Assembly (NCBI GenBank): GCA_012033335.1
Contig: JAAURB010000007.1
Coordinates: 16,027-80,026, forward strand
Reading direction: 5' to 3'
DNA: 64,000 nucleotides
From: Oscillatoriales cyanobacterium RM2_1_1
Lineage (GTDB): Bacteria; Cyanobacteriota; Cyanobacteriia; Cyanobacteriales; Microcoleaceae
Made by a program: the position numbers and the translations under genes. This document shows, in pieces, positions 18,806-28,896 of this stretch. The first letter of the stretch is position 1. Each line of letters starts with the position of its first letter. Below the pieces are notes generated by a model. It did no database searches and had not been told where the DNA came from. It saw only the letters and a program-made list of their open reading frames with translations.

Positions 18806-20491
18806 ATGGCTAATTTTCCTGATTTTGAGCGCTCTCGAACATTTGATATTCTGGTGATTGGTTCCGGAGCTGCTGGACTCTATGCCACCCTTTGTCTGCC
18901 TCCCAATCTACGAATTGGCTTGATTTCAAAAGCGCGACTAAAAACCGGAGCAAGCCGTTGGGCCCAGGGGGGAATTGCCGCCGCCATTGACCCCCAGGAT
19001 TCCCCCAAGCTCCACCTGGAAGATACCCTTAAAGCAGGGGCTGGACTCTGCGATCGCCAGTCTGTCCAATTCCTTGTCGATCATGCGGCCAAAGCCATCG
19101 ACCACTTGTTAACCCTGGGGGTAACCTTTGATCGCAAAGGAGAAAACCTGGCCTTAACCCTGGAGGCAGCCCATTCTCGGCCCCGGGTACTCCATGCCGC
19201 CGACACAACCGGAAAAGCCATCGTCGATACTTTGATTGCCCAGGTGTTACAGCGCCCCAATATTCAGGTGATTTCCCCCGCCGCCGCCCTAGCCCTGAAA
19301 ATTCATCCCCAGACAGGCACCTGTCGAGGGGTAACGGCCCTCCATTATCATCAAATGATTGAGCTACGGGCCGGGGCCGTGATCCTGGCGACGGGGGGCG
19401 GGGGTCAGGTATTTGCCCAGACTACCAATCCCAGCATCAGTACCGGAGACGGAGTGGCCATGGCCTGGCGGGCCGGAGCTATTGTTCGGGATCTGGAATT
19501 CTTTCAATTTCACCCAACGGCCTTGACCCAACCCGATGCTCCCCGGTTTCTCATCAGTGAAGCAGTGCGGGGGGAAGGAGCCCATTTGGTAGATGAAACC
19601 GGATATCGCTTTGCCTTTGACTATCATCCCCAAGGAGAGCTAGCCCCCAGGGATATTGTCAGCCGCGCCATCTTCAGCCATTTGCAAAGAACTAATCTAA
19701 ATCCAGCCCAGGCCCATGTTTATCTGGATTTGCAACCGATTGAACCGGAACGAATTCAGTATCGATTTCCCAATATTATTCAGATGTGTTCCCGGTGGGG
19801 GGTTGATGTCCTGACTCAACCGATTCCTGTGGCCCCCGCTGCCCATTATTGGATGGGGGGAATTGCCACGGATCTCACCAGCCAAACCTCAATTCCAGGG
19901 CTCTATGCTGTGGGAGAAGTAGCCAATACGGGGGTGCATGGCGCTAATCGCCTGGCTAGCAATTCTCTCCTGGAATGTCTTGTCTTTGCCACCCAATTGG
20001 CAGAGATTCAGCTAGAACGAATACCGGAGGAGGTTCCTCCATCGCCGATTTGGGTCAGGGAAGATTGGGGGCCGGACATGAAAACCGTGAACTCAATTCG
20101 TCAGGAACTCCCGGTATTAATGTGGCAGAGCGCTGGTATTTGTCGGACTCAGGCGACCTTAGACCAGGCCATTACTCAGGTGCGAATCTGGCGACAAGAA
20201 ATCAAAACGTCCCCCCTGAATCAGTACGTAGAACCCCCGTCAAATTCATCATCAGATCCATCCCTCAATCCCTGGATTAAATTTGAATGTCCTGAAGCAG
20301 AGTCCCAACTTCAACTCTATGCAGAAACGCTGAATCTTTTAGACATCGCCTGGTTAATCCTCAACAGTGCGGCTTGGCGCACCGAAAGCCGGGGAGGTCA
20401 CTATCGGAGTGACTACCCAGAGACCCAATCCGATTGGCAGATTCATACTTTAGTTCAGGGAGATCGCTGGTGGAAAAGCTCTAAACTTTGA
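18806..20491 (+). CDS. nadB: L-aspartate oxidase
   Basis: Oxidises L-aspartate to iminoaspartate, the first step of bacterial NAD synthesis, in the cytosol. FAD-binding fold at residues 10-35 ([19 protein letters not shown]). The succinate dehydrogenase/fumarate reductase-type flavoprotein motifs follow: [23 protein letters not shown], and the catalytic-site segment [21 protein letters not shown] with [32 protein letters not shown] lies near the end of the flavin domain. A C-terminal helical domain completes a normal length of 561 residues. The stop overlaps the stop of the converging dapL gene by 11 bases, so the two 3' ends share sequence. Confidence 0.94.
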   Translation: MANFPDFERSRTFDILVIGSGAAGLYATLCLPPNLRIGLISKARLKTGASRWAQGGIAAAIDPQDSPKLHLEDTLKAGAGLCDRQSVQFLVDHAAKAIDHLLTLGVTFDRKGENLALTLEAAHSRPRVLHAADTTGKAIVDTLIAQVLQRPNIQVISPAAALALKIHPQTGTCRGVTALHYHQMIELRAGAVILATGGGGQVFAQTTNPSISTGDGVAMAWRAGAIVRDLEFFQFHPTALTQPDAPRFLISEAVRGEGAHLVDETGYRFAFDYHPQGELAPRDIVSRAIFSHLQRTNLNPAQAHVYLDLQPIEPERIQYRFPNIIQMCSRWGVDVLTQPIPVAPAAHYWMGGIATDLTSQTSIPGLYAVGEVANTGVHGANRLASNSLLECLVFATQLAEIQLERIPEEVPPSPIWVREDWGPDMKTVNSIRQELPVLMWQSAGICRTQATLDQAITQVRIWRQEIKTSPLNQYVEPPSNSSSDPSLNPWIKFECPEAESQLQLYAETLNLLDIAWLILNSAAWRTESRGGHYRSDYPETQSDWQIHTLVQGDRWWKSSKL

Positions 20492-21716
20492 ATTTTTCAG
20501 TGATCCGCTCCATGGCAGCTTCGACATTTTCCCGACTATTAAAGGCAGAAATCCGAAAATAACCCTCTCCCGCTGCCCCAAACCCAGACCCCGGAGTTCC
20601 TACCACATGACAAACCTGGAGTAACTTATCAAAGAAATCCCAACTGGATAAACCTGCTGGGGTCTTCACCCAGACGTAGGGAGCATTGACGCCGCCGTAG
20701 ACCGCCAGTCCCGCCGCCGTCAATTGCTCCCGAATCATCCGAGCATTTTCCATGTAGAAATCAATTAACCGCCGCACCTGGGTCTGGCCCGCCTCAGAAT
20801 AAACCGCCTCCGCCCCCCGCTGAACGATGTAGGACACCCCGTTAAACTTGGTAGATTGGCGACGGTTCCAGAGTTTCCATAGCTCTACGTCAGCACCATC
20901 GGCAGCCTTTGCGCTCAGGGTTTTGGGGACAACCGTTAAAGCACAGCGGGTTCCAGTAAATCCAGCATTTTTAGAGAAGGAACGAAACTCAATCGCACAG
21001 TCCCGGGCCCCCTCAATTTCATAGATCGAATGGGGCAGGGTCGAGTTCGTAATATAAGCTTCGTAGGCCGCATCGAATAGAATAATGGAGCCGTTGGCCC
21101 TGGCGTAGTCTACCCAGGTTTTCAAGTAGTCCTGGGTTGCCGTGGCTCCGGTGGGATTGTTGGGAAAGCAGAGATAGATTAAATCCACTTTTTCCGTCGG
21201 CAACGCGGCGGTGAACTGGTTTTCCGCCGTAATCGGCAGGTAGACTAGCCCTTGATATTCCCCCTGGTCATTCAGGTCTCCCGTATGTCCGGCCATCACA
21301 TTGGTATCGACATACACGGGATAAACCGGATCGGTGACGGCGATTTTGTTGCTTTTGCCGAAGATATCCAGAATATTGCCCGAGTCACATTTGGAGCCAT
21401 CGGAGATGAAGATTTCCGAGGCATCTACCTCACAACCCCGGCTTTGAAAATCCTCCTGGGCAATCTTGTCCCGCAACCAGCCATAGCCCTGTTCTGGGCC
21501 ATAGCCTTTGAATGTAGCGCGATCGCCCATTTCTTCAACGGCTTTAATCATGGCCGTGCGGCAGGCTTCCGGCAAGGGTTCTGTCACATCACCAATCCCA
21601 AGTTTGATGATTTTGGCCCCTGGATTGGCCTCGGCAAAGGCGTTAACCCGACGGGCGATTTCAGGAAACAGGTATCCGGCTTTGAGTTTGAGGTAATGGT
21701 CGTTGATCGTTGCCAT
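20481..21716 (-). CDS. dapL: LL-diaminopimelate aminotransferase
   Basis: PLP enzyme that converts tetrahydrodipicolinate directly to LL-diaminopimelate, supplying meso-DAP and lysine in plants, cyanobacteria and chlamydiae. The 411-residue sequence begins with the DapL pattern ([20 protein letters not shown]) and has [21 protein letters not shown], and the PLP lysine in [27 protein letters not shown] contains the substrate carboxylate-binding arginine. It is distinct in sequence from the second aminotransferase at 47629. The gene is alone on its strand and converges on nadB. Confidence 0.95.
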   Translation of the reverse strand: MATINDHYLKLKAGYLFPEIARRVNAFAEANPGAKIIKLGIGDVTEPLPEACRTAMIKAVEEMGDRATFKGYGPEQGYGWLRDKIAQEDFQSRGCEVDASEIFISDGSKCDSGNILDIFGKSNKIAVTDPVYPVYVDTNVMAGHTGDLNDQGEYQGLVYLPITAENQFTAALPTEKVDLIYLCFPNNPTGATATQDYLKTWVDYARANGSIILFDAAYEAYITNSTLPHSIYEIEGARDCAIEFRSFSKNAGFTGTRCALTVVPKTLSAKAADGADVELWKLWNRRQSTKFNGVSYIVQRGAEAVYSEAGQTQVRRLIDFYMENARMIREQLTAAGLAVYGGVNAPYVWVKTPAGLSSWDFFDKLLQVCHVVGTPGSGFGAAGEGYFRISAFNSRENVEAAMERITEKFKV

Positions 21717-21918
21717 GTGACTATTAGATGACTATTAGGTGACTATTTAAGGGTGATGTCTTCTGAACTGGAACTGAATTGAAACAGCTTATATCAGCTT
21801 ATGTAATGTAACCCCTGGAGAATTCTCACCAGCAATCTTTAAATTCTAAGGGACTTTAAAGAACTTTGATAGCTTGAGATCGGGGGATTGTTTCTGCCAG
21901 AGCCGTCTAGATTTCCAG

Positions 21919-23349
21919 CTAATCCTCCGGGTTGACCATTTTTTCCAGGTCAAGGGCCTGATCAAACTCTAGGGCGGAAATGTACCCCAGTTCCAGGCAG
22001 GCTTGCTTCAGGGAAAGATCATGTTCATGGGCATGGTGAGCCACTTTTGCCGCCTTATCGTAACCCAGTTTGGGGCTGAGGGCCGTGACTAACATCAACG
22101 ATTGCTCAAGGTGTTGATTGATTTTTCGGGTATTAGCCTGCAACCCCACCAGGAGGAAATCCGTGAAGTTCTGGCAACTGTCGGCCATTAAATTCACGGA
22201 CTGCAACAGGTTAAAGATCATCATCGGCTTGAATACATTCAGCTCAAACTGCCCCTGGGAACCCGCAATTGTAATGGCGGTGTCGTAGCCCATGACTTGA
22301 GCCGCCACCATGGTCATAGCTTCACATTGGGTCGGATTGACTTTTCCCGGCATGATCGAGGAACCCGGTTCATTTTCCGGCAGGATCAATTCTCCTAGGC
22401 CGCAGCGGGGGCCACTGCCCAGCCAGCGAATATCATTGGCAATTTTCATCAAGGAACAGGCCAGGGTTTTTAATGCGCCGCTCGCCATGACAATCCCATC
22501 ATGGGCGGCGATCGCGGCGAACTTATTCGGGGCCGAGATAAAGGGCAGTCCGGTCATCTGGGCAATTTTTTCAGCGACTCCCTGGGCAAATCCAGGGGGA
22601 GCATTCAACCCGGTTCCTACGGCAGTTCCCCCTATGGCCAGTTCATACAGATCCGATAACACAAACTGAATTCGCTTCAAATCCGCATCTAACTGGGCCA
22701 CATAGCCCGAGAATTCCTGACCCAAGGTCAGGGGAACAGCATCCTGCAAATGGGTACGACCAATTTTAATGATCCCAGCAAATTCCTCAGACCTAGCCTG
22801 CAAAGCCTGCCGCATCTTTTGTACCTGGGGGATTAACCGTTGATGTAATCCCAGGGCCGCCGCAATGTGCATGGCTGTGGGAAACGTATCATTGGAGGAC
22901 TGGGACAGGTTCACATGGTCATTGGGATGAATTGGATCTTTGCGGCCCATGACTCCCCCCGCCAATTCGATCCCCCGATTGGCGATGACTTCATTCACGT
23001 TCATATTGCACTGGGTGCCACTCCCGGTCATCCACACCCGCAACGGAAAGTGGGCGGCAAGCTCACCCTGAATAATTTCTTCAGCCACCTGAGCAATTAA
23101 TCTGGCTTTCTCAGGGGGTAAACCGCCCAAATCCTGGTTGGTCAACGCCGCCGCCTTTTTCAAAATCCCAAAGGCTGTAATCACCTCCACCGGAATCCGA
23201 TCCTGACCAATGGAGAAAAACTGCAGCGATCGCTGGGTTTGCGCTCCCCAGTAACGATCCCCCGGAACCGCAATTTCCCCCATGCTGTCCTGCTCCATGC
23301 GAGTTTGATGCGGCAAGTGTTGTGGCTCTAGTTGGCTCATTTCAGGCAT
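21919..23349 (-). CDS. fumC: Class II fumarate hydratase
   Basis: Interconverts fumarate and malate. The fumarase/aspartase signature [15 protein letters not shown] is present, as are [19 protein letters not shown] and [20 protein letters not shown], which line the active site of the homotetramer. The length (476) matches the family. The protein has a slightly long N-terminal extension before [19 protein letters not shown]. The ATG at 23349 is used here, with 23340 and 23298 as in-frame alternatives. It follows smpB on the same strand with only seven bases between them, so the two are likely co-transcribed. Confidence 0.95.
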   Translation of the reverse strand: MPEMSQLEPQHLPHQTRMEQDSMGEIAVPGDRYWGAQTQRSLQFFSIGQDRIPVEVITAFGILKKAAALTNQDLGGLPPEKARLIAQVAEEIIQGELAAHFPLRVWMTGSGTQCNMNVNEVIANRGIELAGGVMGRKDPIHPNDHVNLSQSSNDTFPTAMHIAAALGLHQRLIPQVQKMRQALQARSEEFAGIIKIGRTHLQDAVPLTLGQEFSGYVAQLDADLKRIQFVLSDLYELAIGGTAVGTGLNAPPGFAQGVAEKIAQMTGLPFISAPNKFAAIAAHDGIVMASGALKTLACSLMKIANDIRWLGSGPRCGLGELILPENEPGSSIMPGKVNPTQCEAMTMVAAQVMGYDTAITIAGSQGQFELNVFKPMMIFNLLQSVNLMADSCQNFTDFLLVGLQANTRKINQHLEQSLMLVTALSPKLGYDKAAKVAHHAHEHDLSLKQACLELGYISALEFDQALDLEKMVNPED

Positions 23350-23356
23350 TATTGCT

Positions 23357-23824
23357 TTAATATTGCTTCATGGCTCGCTGCATCGCCCGTTTGTCATCGC
23401 GCTGCTTGATATCCTCTCGCTTGTCGTGGAGCTTTTTACCCTTGGCCAAACCAATATCCACCTTGACTCGACCCTCTTTCAGGTACATTTTTAAAGGAAC
23501 CAGAGTCAGGCCCTTTTGTTCAACCTGACCCATGAGCTTGTTGATTTCTTGCCGATGCAGGAGTAGCTTGCGATTGCGCCGGGGCTCATGGTTGAAATAT
23601 CCACTGGCAATTTCATGGGGGGAAATGTGAATATTGAGTAACCAGGCTTCCCCATTGCGAATCAGGGCATAGCCATCTTGCATATTCACCCGGCCCGCTC
23701 GGATGGATTTGACCTCTGTCCCATAGAGAGCGATCCCAGCCTGATAGGTCTCCAGTATTTCATAGAGAAAACGGGCTTTGCGATTATCGCTAACGATTTT
23801 GTATCCATTACTTTCTTTAGCCAT
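23357..23824 (-). CDS. smpB: SsrA-binding protein SmpB
   Basis: Binds tmRNA and delivers it to stalled ribosomes for trans-translation. Typical segments are visible: [29 protein letters not shown], the [20 protein letters not shown] strand region, and the basic C-terminal tail ([24 protein letters not shown]) that enters the mRNA channel. I place the start at the ATG at 23824 (MAKESNGYK) because GGAG lies just upstream. The longer frame to 23857 is not like the family. It is head-to-head with the HD-domain gene, 34 bases apart, so the two promoters must overlap or sit within coding sequence. Confidence 0.95.
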   Translation of the reverse strand: MAKESNGYKIVSDNRKARFLYEILETYQAGIALYGTEVKSIRAGRVNMQDGYALIRNGEAWLLNIHISPHEIASGYFNHEPRRNRKLLLHRQEINKLMGQVEQKGLTLVPLKMYLKEGRVKVDIGLAKGKKLHDKREDIKQRDDKRAMQRAMKQY

Positions 23825-23858
23825 ACTCTCCAATCTAACACATAGGACAAGACCCACT

Positions 23859-24458
23859 ATGCAACTCTCAGAACGATTTACAGACGCTTTAAACTATGCT
23901 ATTCAGTTGCACGGAACCCAGGAACGCAAAGGTTCAGGAGTACCCTATGTGGCCCATTTACTCGGAGTGGCCAGCCTGGCCCTGGAATATGGGGCCAATG
24001 AAGATGAGGCGATCGCCGCGTTACTTCACGATGCCATTGAGGATCAAGGGGGACTGGCTACCCGAGATGAAATATTGCGGCGGTTTGGCCCTGATGTCAG
24101 CCAGATTGTTGAAGGCTGCACCGATGCCTATACTAGCCCGAAACCCCCCTGGCAGGAACGCAAACAAGCCTATCTGGATCATTTACCGACAGCCTCCAGT
24201 TCGGTGCGGCTAGTCTCTGCTGCCGATAAACTGTACAATGCTACAGCTATCCTGCGGGATTATCGTCGGATAGGAGAAGGGATCTGGGACAGGTTTACAG
24301 CGGACAAAGCTGGAACCCTGTGGTACTACCGGTCATTAGTTGAAGCGTTTCGGCGGGCCCATGCTGCTCCACCGATTGGAGAGATTGTGGAAGAATTGGA
24401 TCGGGTGGTGTCGGAGTTGGAGAGATTGGTCAGAAGTAACTCCCGGGTTAACGCCTAA
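23859..24458 (+). CDS. HD-domain phosphohydrolase, RelA/SpoT hydrolase-like
   Basis: A 199-residue stand-alone HD protein. The metal-binding residues follow the order seen in ppGpp hydrolase domains: H33 (VPYVAHLLGVA), H57-D58 (ALLHDAIED, with E61-D62 after it) and D123 (SAADKLYN). RKG at 23-25 and the KLYN motif also resemble the SpoT/Mesh1 hydrolase domain. No synthetase, TGS or ACT domain is attached, so a small alarmone-type or nucleotide phosphohydrolase is plausible. The start is the ATG at 23859; the upstream part of the open frame lies over the smpB start region. Confidence 0.8.
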   Translation: MQLSERFTDALNYAIQLHGTQERKGSGVPYVAHLLGVASLALEYGANEDEAIAALLHDAIEDQGGLATRDEILRRFGPDVSQIVEGCTDAYTSPKPPWQERKQAYLDHLPTASSSVRLVSAADKLYNATAILRDYRRIGEGIWDRFTADKAGTLWYYRSLVEAFRRAHAAPPIGEIVEELDRVVSELERLVRSNSRVNA

Positions 24459-24475
24459 TTTGATTATGGGGTGGT

Positions 24476-24520
24476 GCAGGCATCTTGCCTGCTGAAAAAC
24501 AGTCATCTCGGCTGTTCTAC
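24476..24520. repeat. Dispersed two-hairpin repeat, copy B
   Basis: GCAGGCATCTTGCCTGC at 24476-24492 is followed by AAAAACAGTCATCTCGGCTGT, giving two consecutive hairpins. It lies between the HD-domain gene and the ABC ATPase gene, where it could end or separate transcripts. Confidence 0.7.
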
Positions 24521-24571
24521 TCTATTTACTTTATGATCATAGGGCAGTGAGTTAGCAGGTTGGCGTTGAAT

Positions 24572-25702
24572 ATGGCAACCGTTCACCTGGATCAGATTAC
24601 CCGCCAATATGGCCCTGTGAAGGCTGTAGAGGATATCACCTTTAAAATTCCTGAGGGTGAATTCTGGGTATTTGTTGGCCCTTCAGGCTGTGGCAAGTCT
24701 ACAATTCTACGAATCATTGCCGGTTTAGAAACCGCCAGCAGTGGCAATGTTTATATTGGAAATCGATTAGTCAATGCAGTTCCCGCCCGTCAACGGGATG
24801 TGGCCATGGTATTTCAAAATTATGCCCTCTATCCCCATATGACGGTGGCCGAAAACCTGGCCTTCGGTTTACGGATGAGACAGGCGAATCCCAGTACAAT
24901 TCAAACCCAGATTGACCAAGTGGCCCGTTCCCTGGCGATTGATCATCTGTTGAATCGCAAACCCAAACAGCTTTCTGGGGGGCAGCAGCAGCGAGTCGCC
25001 TTGGGTCGAGCAATTATCCGACAACCCCAGGTATTTTTACTGGATGAACCCCTGTCAAACCTGGATGCCCAGTTGCGCGACGACACCCGGGCTGAACTCA
25101 AGCAACTCCATCAACGATTGGGGATCACGACGGTTTACGTCACCCATGATCAGGTAGAAGCCATGACCCTGGCAGATCAGATTGTGGTGCTGGATCGGGG
25201 TAGGGTTCAGCAAATCGGCCCACCCCAGACAGTTTATGCTCAGCCAGCCAATCAGATGGTGGCAAGGTTTCTAGGAAATCCCGCGATGAACCTGTTGCCG
25301 GCAGTCTATGGCAATAGTCTATTCTGGCTGGGGCAGCAATCCCTGAGTTGTTCGGTAGACTTGCAGGATCAACTCCATCCCTATGAAGGCCAGCATCTCA
25401 ATTTAGGGATTCGTCCTGAACACATTACCTGGGTTCCGGCAGAGAATCCGTCTGAGAATATTCCAACGGCTGCCCAATTACTCAACCATGCCCCCCTCAA
25501 GGTTGAAGTCGATTTGATGGAACCCCTAGGGCGGGAAGTTTTAATTCGGGCCCATCTGCTAGAGGCCAACTCCTCCACTTTAATTCAGTTTCAAGGGCCT
25601 GCTGAGGCTCAGTTCCAACCGGGCGATCGCATCATTGTTCATCTCGATCTGGCCCGACTGTTTGTCTTTGATCCCCAGACTGGCATTGGGCTCTTCGATT
25701 AA
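24572..25702 (+). CDS. ABC transporter ATP-binding protein, MalK/UgpC-type
   Basis: ATPase subunit of an import system, probably for sugars or glycerol-type solutes. Walker A GPSGCGKST, Q-loop VFQNYALYPHMTVAENL, signature LSGGQQQRVALGRA, Walker B VFLLDEPLSNLD and the switch histidine in VYVTHDQVEAM are all intact. The long C-terminal part (after about residue 235) is the TOBE/OB regulatory domain typical of MalK, UgpC and GgtA ATPases, with LNLGIRPEHI. No permease or binding-protein gene is adjacent, so it may be a shared ATPase for transporters coded elsewhere. The ATG at 24572 is preferred to the TTG at 24560. Confidence 0.88.
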   Translation: MATVHLDQITRQYGPVKAVEDITFKIPEGEFWVFVGPSGCGKSTILRIIAGLETASSGNVYIGNRLVNAVPARQRDVAMVFQNYALYPHMTVAENLAFGLRMRQANPSTIQTQIDQVARSLAIDHLLNRKPKQLSGGQQQRVALGRAIIRQPQVFLLDEPLSNLDAQLRDDTRAELKQLHQRLGITTVYVTHDQVEAMTLADQIVVLDRGRVQQIGPPQTVYAQPANQMVARFLGNPAMNLLPAVYGNSLFWLGQQSLSCSVDLQDQLHPYEGQHLNLGIRPEHITWVPAENPSENIPTAAQLLNHAPLKVEVDLMEPLGREVLIRAHLLEANSSTLIQFQGPAEAQFQPGDRIIVHLDLARLFVFDPQTGIGLFD

Positions 25703-25711
25703 GCTCAGGGA

Positions 25712-26122
25712 TTATTCCAAGAACTCAATTCGAGTTACGTCTTCATCTTCTTCCAGAGAATCCGATGGTTTAATATCCGTGGGGTCTAGATTGGGCTGAG
25801 TTAAATTCAGACTGTTGCTCACGGGGCCAAGCTTGACTAACAGCCTTGGCCCCGTTCGTCCCAAACGCAATACCATACCGTCTGCAACTGAGGTTTGAGT
25901 TACCAACTTGTTGTGTAAGTAAGTCCCGTTTGCGCCGAAGTTCACTACTGCCCAGCTTGAATCTTTATTCCAAAGCTCCAGATGATGACGGGAGACAACG
26001 GAATTGTAAATCACAATATCATTATCTTTTGCCCGGCCAATCCGAACAATTGACTCATTTTCAAACATCCAGCGATTCACTGGTATCGGCTGCGTTGGGT
26101 GAATTAGAATTAAAGTAATCAC
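25712..26122 (-). CDS. FHA-domain protein
   Basis: A small protein made almost wholly of one forkhead-associated domain, which binds phosphothreonine peptides. The hallmark residues are present: GR in VRIGRAKDNDIVI, the SRHH pair in VVSRHHLELW, and NGTY in FGANGTYLHNK. A short acidic tail follows (SLEEDEDVTRIEFLE). It is clearly paralogous to the next gene upstream on the same strand (both open with MITL and have the same strand pattern). It may read out Ser/Thr kinase activity. The stop is nine bases from the convergent ABC ATPase gene. Confidence 0.85.
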   Translation of the reverse strand: MITLILIHPTQPIPVNRWMFENESIVRIGRAKDNDIVIYNSVVSRHHLELWNKDSSWAVVNFGANGTYLHNKLVTQTSVADGMVLRLGRTGPRLLVKLGPVSNSLNLTQPNLDPTDIKPSDSLEEDEDVTRIEFLE

Positions 26123-26220
26123 AAACCATTAAAATTCCAAATGTTGACAATGATTGAGAATAGGATTAGCTTTCAATATTCAGATTTTAATACCTGGATT
26201 TTGGGATTTAGATTTTAATA

Positions 26221-26263
26221 TCTAGTTTTCAATGTCTAGTTTTCAATGTCTGGATTTTGAATG
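26221..26263. repeat. 14-bp direct repeat, three units
   Basis: TCTAGTTTTCAATG occurs perfectly at 26221-26234 and 26235-26248, and a diverged unit (TCTGGATTTTGAATG) follows. The whole spacer 26123-26331 is rich in related TTTTAATA/TCTAG fragments and has no gene. Confidence 0.75.
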
Positions 26264-26331
26264 AATTGCATAGCAATTTCACATCAGGTTACAGAGAACT
26301 GAAAATCCTTGGCAGGATGGTCTAAATCAAT

Positions 26332-26841
26332 TCAGTCTGGGTTGGTCAAATCGAACTGAGTAGACTCGTCCGACGGTTCAGATGGTTCAGATGTGGCTTC
26401 TGTTTGTCCAGATCGATTGTCTGGAGGGGCATTAGCCGCTTTCACTCTCTCCACCACAGTACTGGGTTGGGAATCAGTCTGGATCTTCATGGTGTTTTTT
26501 TGGGTGGTGAGATTAGGGGTTCTGGAACTGAAACTAGGCTCTGGTTGAATTTTAAGCTGAATTTTAGGGCCTGAGAGGGCAATTTGAATAATTTGCCCGT
26601 CTTCTACCCGGCATTCATGGACAGGTTGACCATTGATGTAGGTTCCATTCGTGCCAAGATTGACGACTTTCCATCCTTGATAGTCCTGGATTAACTCAAG
26701 ATGGCAACGGGAAACAATTGCACTATAAAGTACAACATGATTTCGGACTGAACGGCCCACACGCACGGTATTTTCCTGGTCAAATGTCCAACTTCGGACA
26801 GCAATTAACTGATTAGGATGAAGCAAGTTTAAGGTAATCAC
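26332..26841 (-). CDS. FHA-domain protein with disordered tail
   Basis: Residues 1-95 form an FHA phosphothreonine-binding domain: VRVGRSVRNHVVLY, VSRCHLEL and LGTNGTYINGQPVHECRV. The remaining 70 residues are polar, Ser/Thr/Pro-rich and probably disordered. The core arginine, serine and asparagine are kept. The residue after SR is Cys in place of His compared with its neighbour, but the histidine before LEL is retained. It lies 48 bases downstream of the zinc-ribbon/FHA gene on the same strand and probably shares its transcript. Confidence 0.85.
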   Translation of the reverse strand: MITLNLLHPNQLIAVRSWTFDQENTVRVGRSVRNHVVLYSAIVSRCHLELIQDYQGWKVVNLGTNGTYINGQPVHECRVEDGQIIQIALSGPKIQLKIQPEPSFSSRTPNLTTQKNTMKIQTDSQPSTVVERVKAANAPPDNRSGQTEATSEPSEPSDESTQFDLTNPD

Positions 26842-26889
26842 GTTGATATTGCAGGTTCAGATGATTCTCAGGGTTGACTTGAGCCACCT

Positions 26890-27693
26890 TTACTGAGATT
26901 GCTGGAAGATAAAAGAGACCAAATCTCCTTTGCCCAGGGAGATGCGATCGCCGGGTCTCAGACGATGACGATTACCTTTTTGCAGCGGAATATTGTTGAT
27001 ATAAGTTCCATTAGAACTTCCTGTATCCTCAATATAGTAATTATCCGCCTCAACCCTGATATCAGCATGAGTTCGTGACACGATCTCTGAATTGGGAAAA
27101 CCTGAGACATCGATGTCCGGGGGAATTAACTGATTGGGCTTACCCAAGTGAACCACGGGCAGATGTTGAGGGAGTTCAACAACGGCACTCGTTTGTACAT
27201 GCACCAGACAAGCGGAGGTATTTTGCAGTTGGGTACTGGAATGCCTCGAAGTTCCGCTGCCTAGAGCCGCTTCCGATGAAATCGAACTGATTTCCAAGTT
27301 CTGGGTGGATGATGCTAAGTCCGGTTGCTCCATCTCCATTGCTGGTTCTGGTTCGGCGGGAGACACCGCTGCCAGGGTGACTTCCGCCATCGGATTAAGG
27401 GCTGGAATGGGCTCAAGTTCAATCAGCGCATCGGGTAACGGTTCGGGGGCAAGGTTTTGCGGGATTGGAGGGATATCTTCCCCCAAATCGGGGGGAACAG
27501 GTACCAGAAGCTCCTGAGCTTCTGCTTCATTGACCTGCAGGTTATATCCACATTGCCCACAGAATGCAGCATCACTTTGAACCGTTGCACCACAATTGGG
27601 ACAGGCCATAGTGGTGGGCAAGGGAGTATAGCAAGCTTCACACTGAGTTGCCCCTTCTGGATTCTGATGGCTACAATTTGGACAAACAATCAT
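26890..27693 (-). CDS. Double zinc-ribbon and FHA-domain protein
   Basis: A 267-residue protein with two consecutive zinc-ribbon units at the N-terminus (CPNC...CEAC at 4-21, CPNC...CGQC at 31-48), a long acidic, proline-rich linker (about 50-170), and a C-terminal FHA domain. The FHA domain has VHLGKPNQL, EIVSRTHADIR and EDTGSSNGTYIN. It is the first gene of a three-gene FHA series on the minus strand. The combination suggests a scaffold that recognises a phosphorylated partner. No kinase gene is in the window. Partner and pathway are unknown. Confidence 0.85.
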   Translation of the reverse strand: MIVCPNCSHQNPEGATQCEACYTPLPTTMACPNCGATVQSDAAFCGQCGYNLQVNEAEAQELLVPVPPDLGEDIPPIPQNLAPEPLPDALIELEPIPALNPMAEVTLAAVSPAEPEPAMEMEQPDLASSTQNLEISSISSEAALGSGTSRHSSTQLQNTSACLVHVQTSAVVELPQHLPVVHLGKPNQLIPPDIDVSGFPNSEIVSRTHADIRVEADNYYIEDTGSSNGTYINNIPLQKGNRHRLRPGDRISLGKGDLVSFIFQQSQ

Positions 27694-28178
27694 TACTTTT
27701 TCCTCCTCAAACTGGAGCCAGTTTCAAGTCTAGCTATGCTCTACACTTAATCCTATCTGATTAAGAATTATCTCGTCTCAGGGAAACTCGGCTTTTAGAT
27801 AAAATTTACTTTTAGATAAATCTTATCTAAAGTTTAGATGAAGGATTTGAGCAGGATACTGATCTCACAGTTTACTATTTACGGCTCACTGGGGCCAACT
27901 ACAATTTGTGAATGACAGTTTGCCAGGGACAGTTTGCTGACAACAAACCATACAACCATAGTCCGAGGAACAGCTATTACATCAGATGCAAGTCTTATGT
28001 TGCAGGCATCTGACCTGCTAAGAAACATCTGAAACGGCTGTTCCACTTGATTAACTCTGGGATTCTGAAGTCCCCTACAATTCATCCAAACCCTAACGAA
28101 TAGAAACCGTTGCCCAGCCCGAAATCGTTTTGGAGTTTAATCAAGCCTGGTGACTGTAACGGTTCCGGTTACTAGGGG
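27694..28178. other. Intergenic region with dispersed repeat
   Basis: This 485-base AT-rich spacer has repeated TTTAGATAAA pieces near 27793-27840 and copy C of the dispersed two-hairpin repeat at 28002-28045. I see no convincing gene. A minus-strand open frame at 27879-28085 runs through the repeat and is probably chance. Confidence 0.5.
28002..28045. repeat. Dispersed two-hairpin repeat, copy C (degenerate)
   Basis: GCAGGCATCTGACCTGC is followed by AAGAAACATCTGAAACGGCTGTTCC. Compared with copies A and B, both stems have lost some pairs, as expected of an older copy. Confidence 0.6.
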
Positions 28179-28896
28179 CTATTTGAGGTCTTGTCCTGCC
28201 GCCTCATCCAGTAGCCACCAGAGTTCCCCTTGGGGCTGAATCAGACGAGCCGGATAGGCAAAGGCATCGGCATCAGAGGCAAAGATTTGAGCCAGGGCCG
28301 GTCGTTTGCTAGCCCCAGCTACCAAGAACATCACACAATGGGCCTGATTGATCAAGGGCACGGTAAATGTTAAACGGGGCTGACCGGATTTATTGCCCAC
28401 TGTTACCAGGCGATCGCGTACCTTTAGTGCCTCCGTTCCCGGAAAGAGAGAAGCCGTATGGGCATCATCTCCGATGCCCAACAAAATCAGGTCAAAACTG
28501 GGAAAATTCCTCCGGGCCCACGTGAAAAAAGGCCCGCAGTTCAGCCTCATGACGTTTGGCATCTGCGATAGGGTCTGCAGCCGTTGTCACCATGGGATGA
28601 ATATTTTCTGAAGGAAACTGTACCGCATCCAGCCAGGCTTGACGGGCCATCAGTTGATTACTGTCCGGATCGTCTTCCGGAACATAGCGTTCGTCACTCC
28701 AAAATACATGGATTTTGTCGAAGGGTAGGGCTTGGGTGGCCAGGGTTGAATACAATGGCTTCGGGGTACTGCCTCCCGCTAGGGCAATCGTAAACTGACC
28801 TCGGGCTTGAATTGCCGTTGTAAGTTGGTCGAGCACAATAGCTTGAGCCCGCTGAATCAGCTGATCTTTGTCCGCAAGAACTTCTATATTGGCCAT
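28179..28896 (-). pseudogene. pgl: 6-phosphogluconolactonase with a single-base frameshift
   Basis: The second enzyme of the oxidative pentose phosphate pathway, hydrolysing 6-phosphogluconolactone. The 5' part (28896 to about 28505) has ALAGGSTPKPLYSTLA and VFWSDERYVPEDDPDSN, the family's substrate-binding motifs. It ends early with PEEFSQF and a stop at 28492. The 3' part in the next frame gives NFPSFDLILLGIGDDAHTASLFPGT, then LTFTVPLINQA, to the stop at 28179. Removing one T from the TTTT run at about 28500-28506 (minus strand) restores PEEFPSFDLILLGIGDD and a normal length of about 238 residues. Either the gene is broken or the base call is wrong. Confidence 0.88.
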
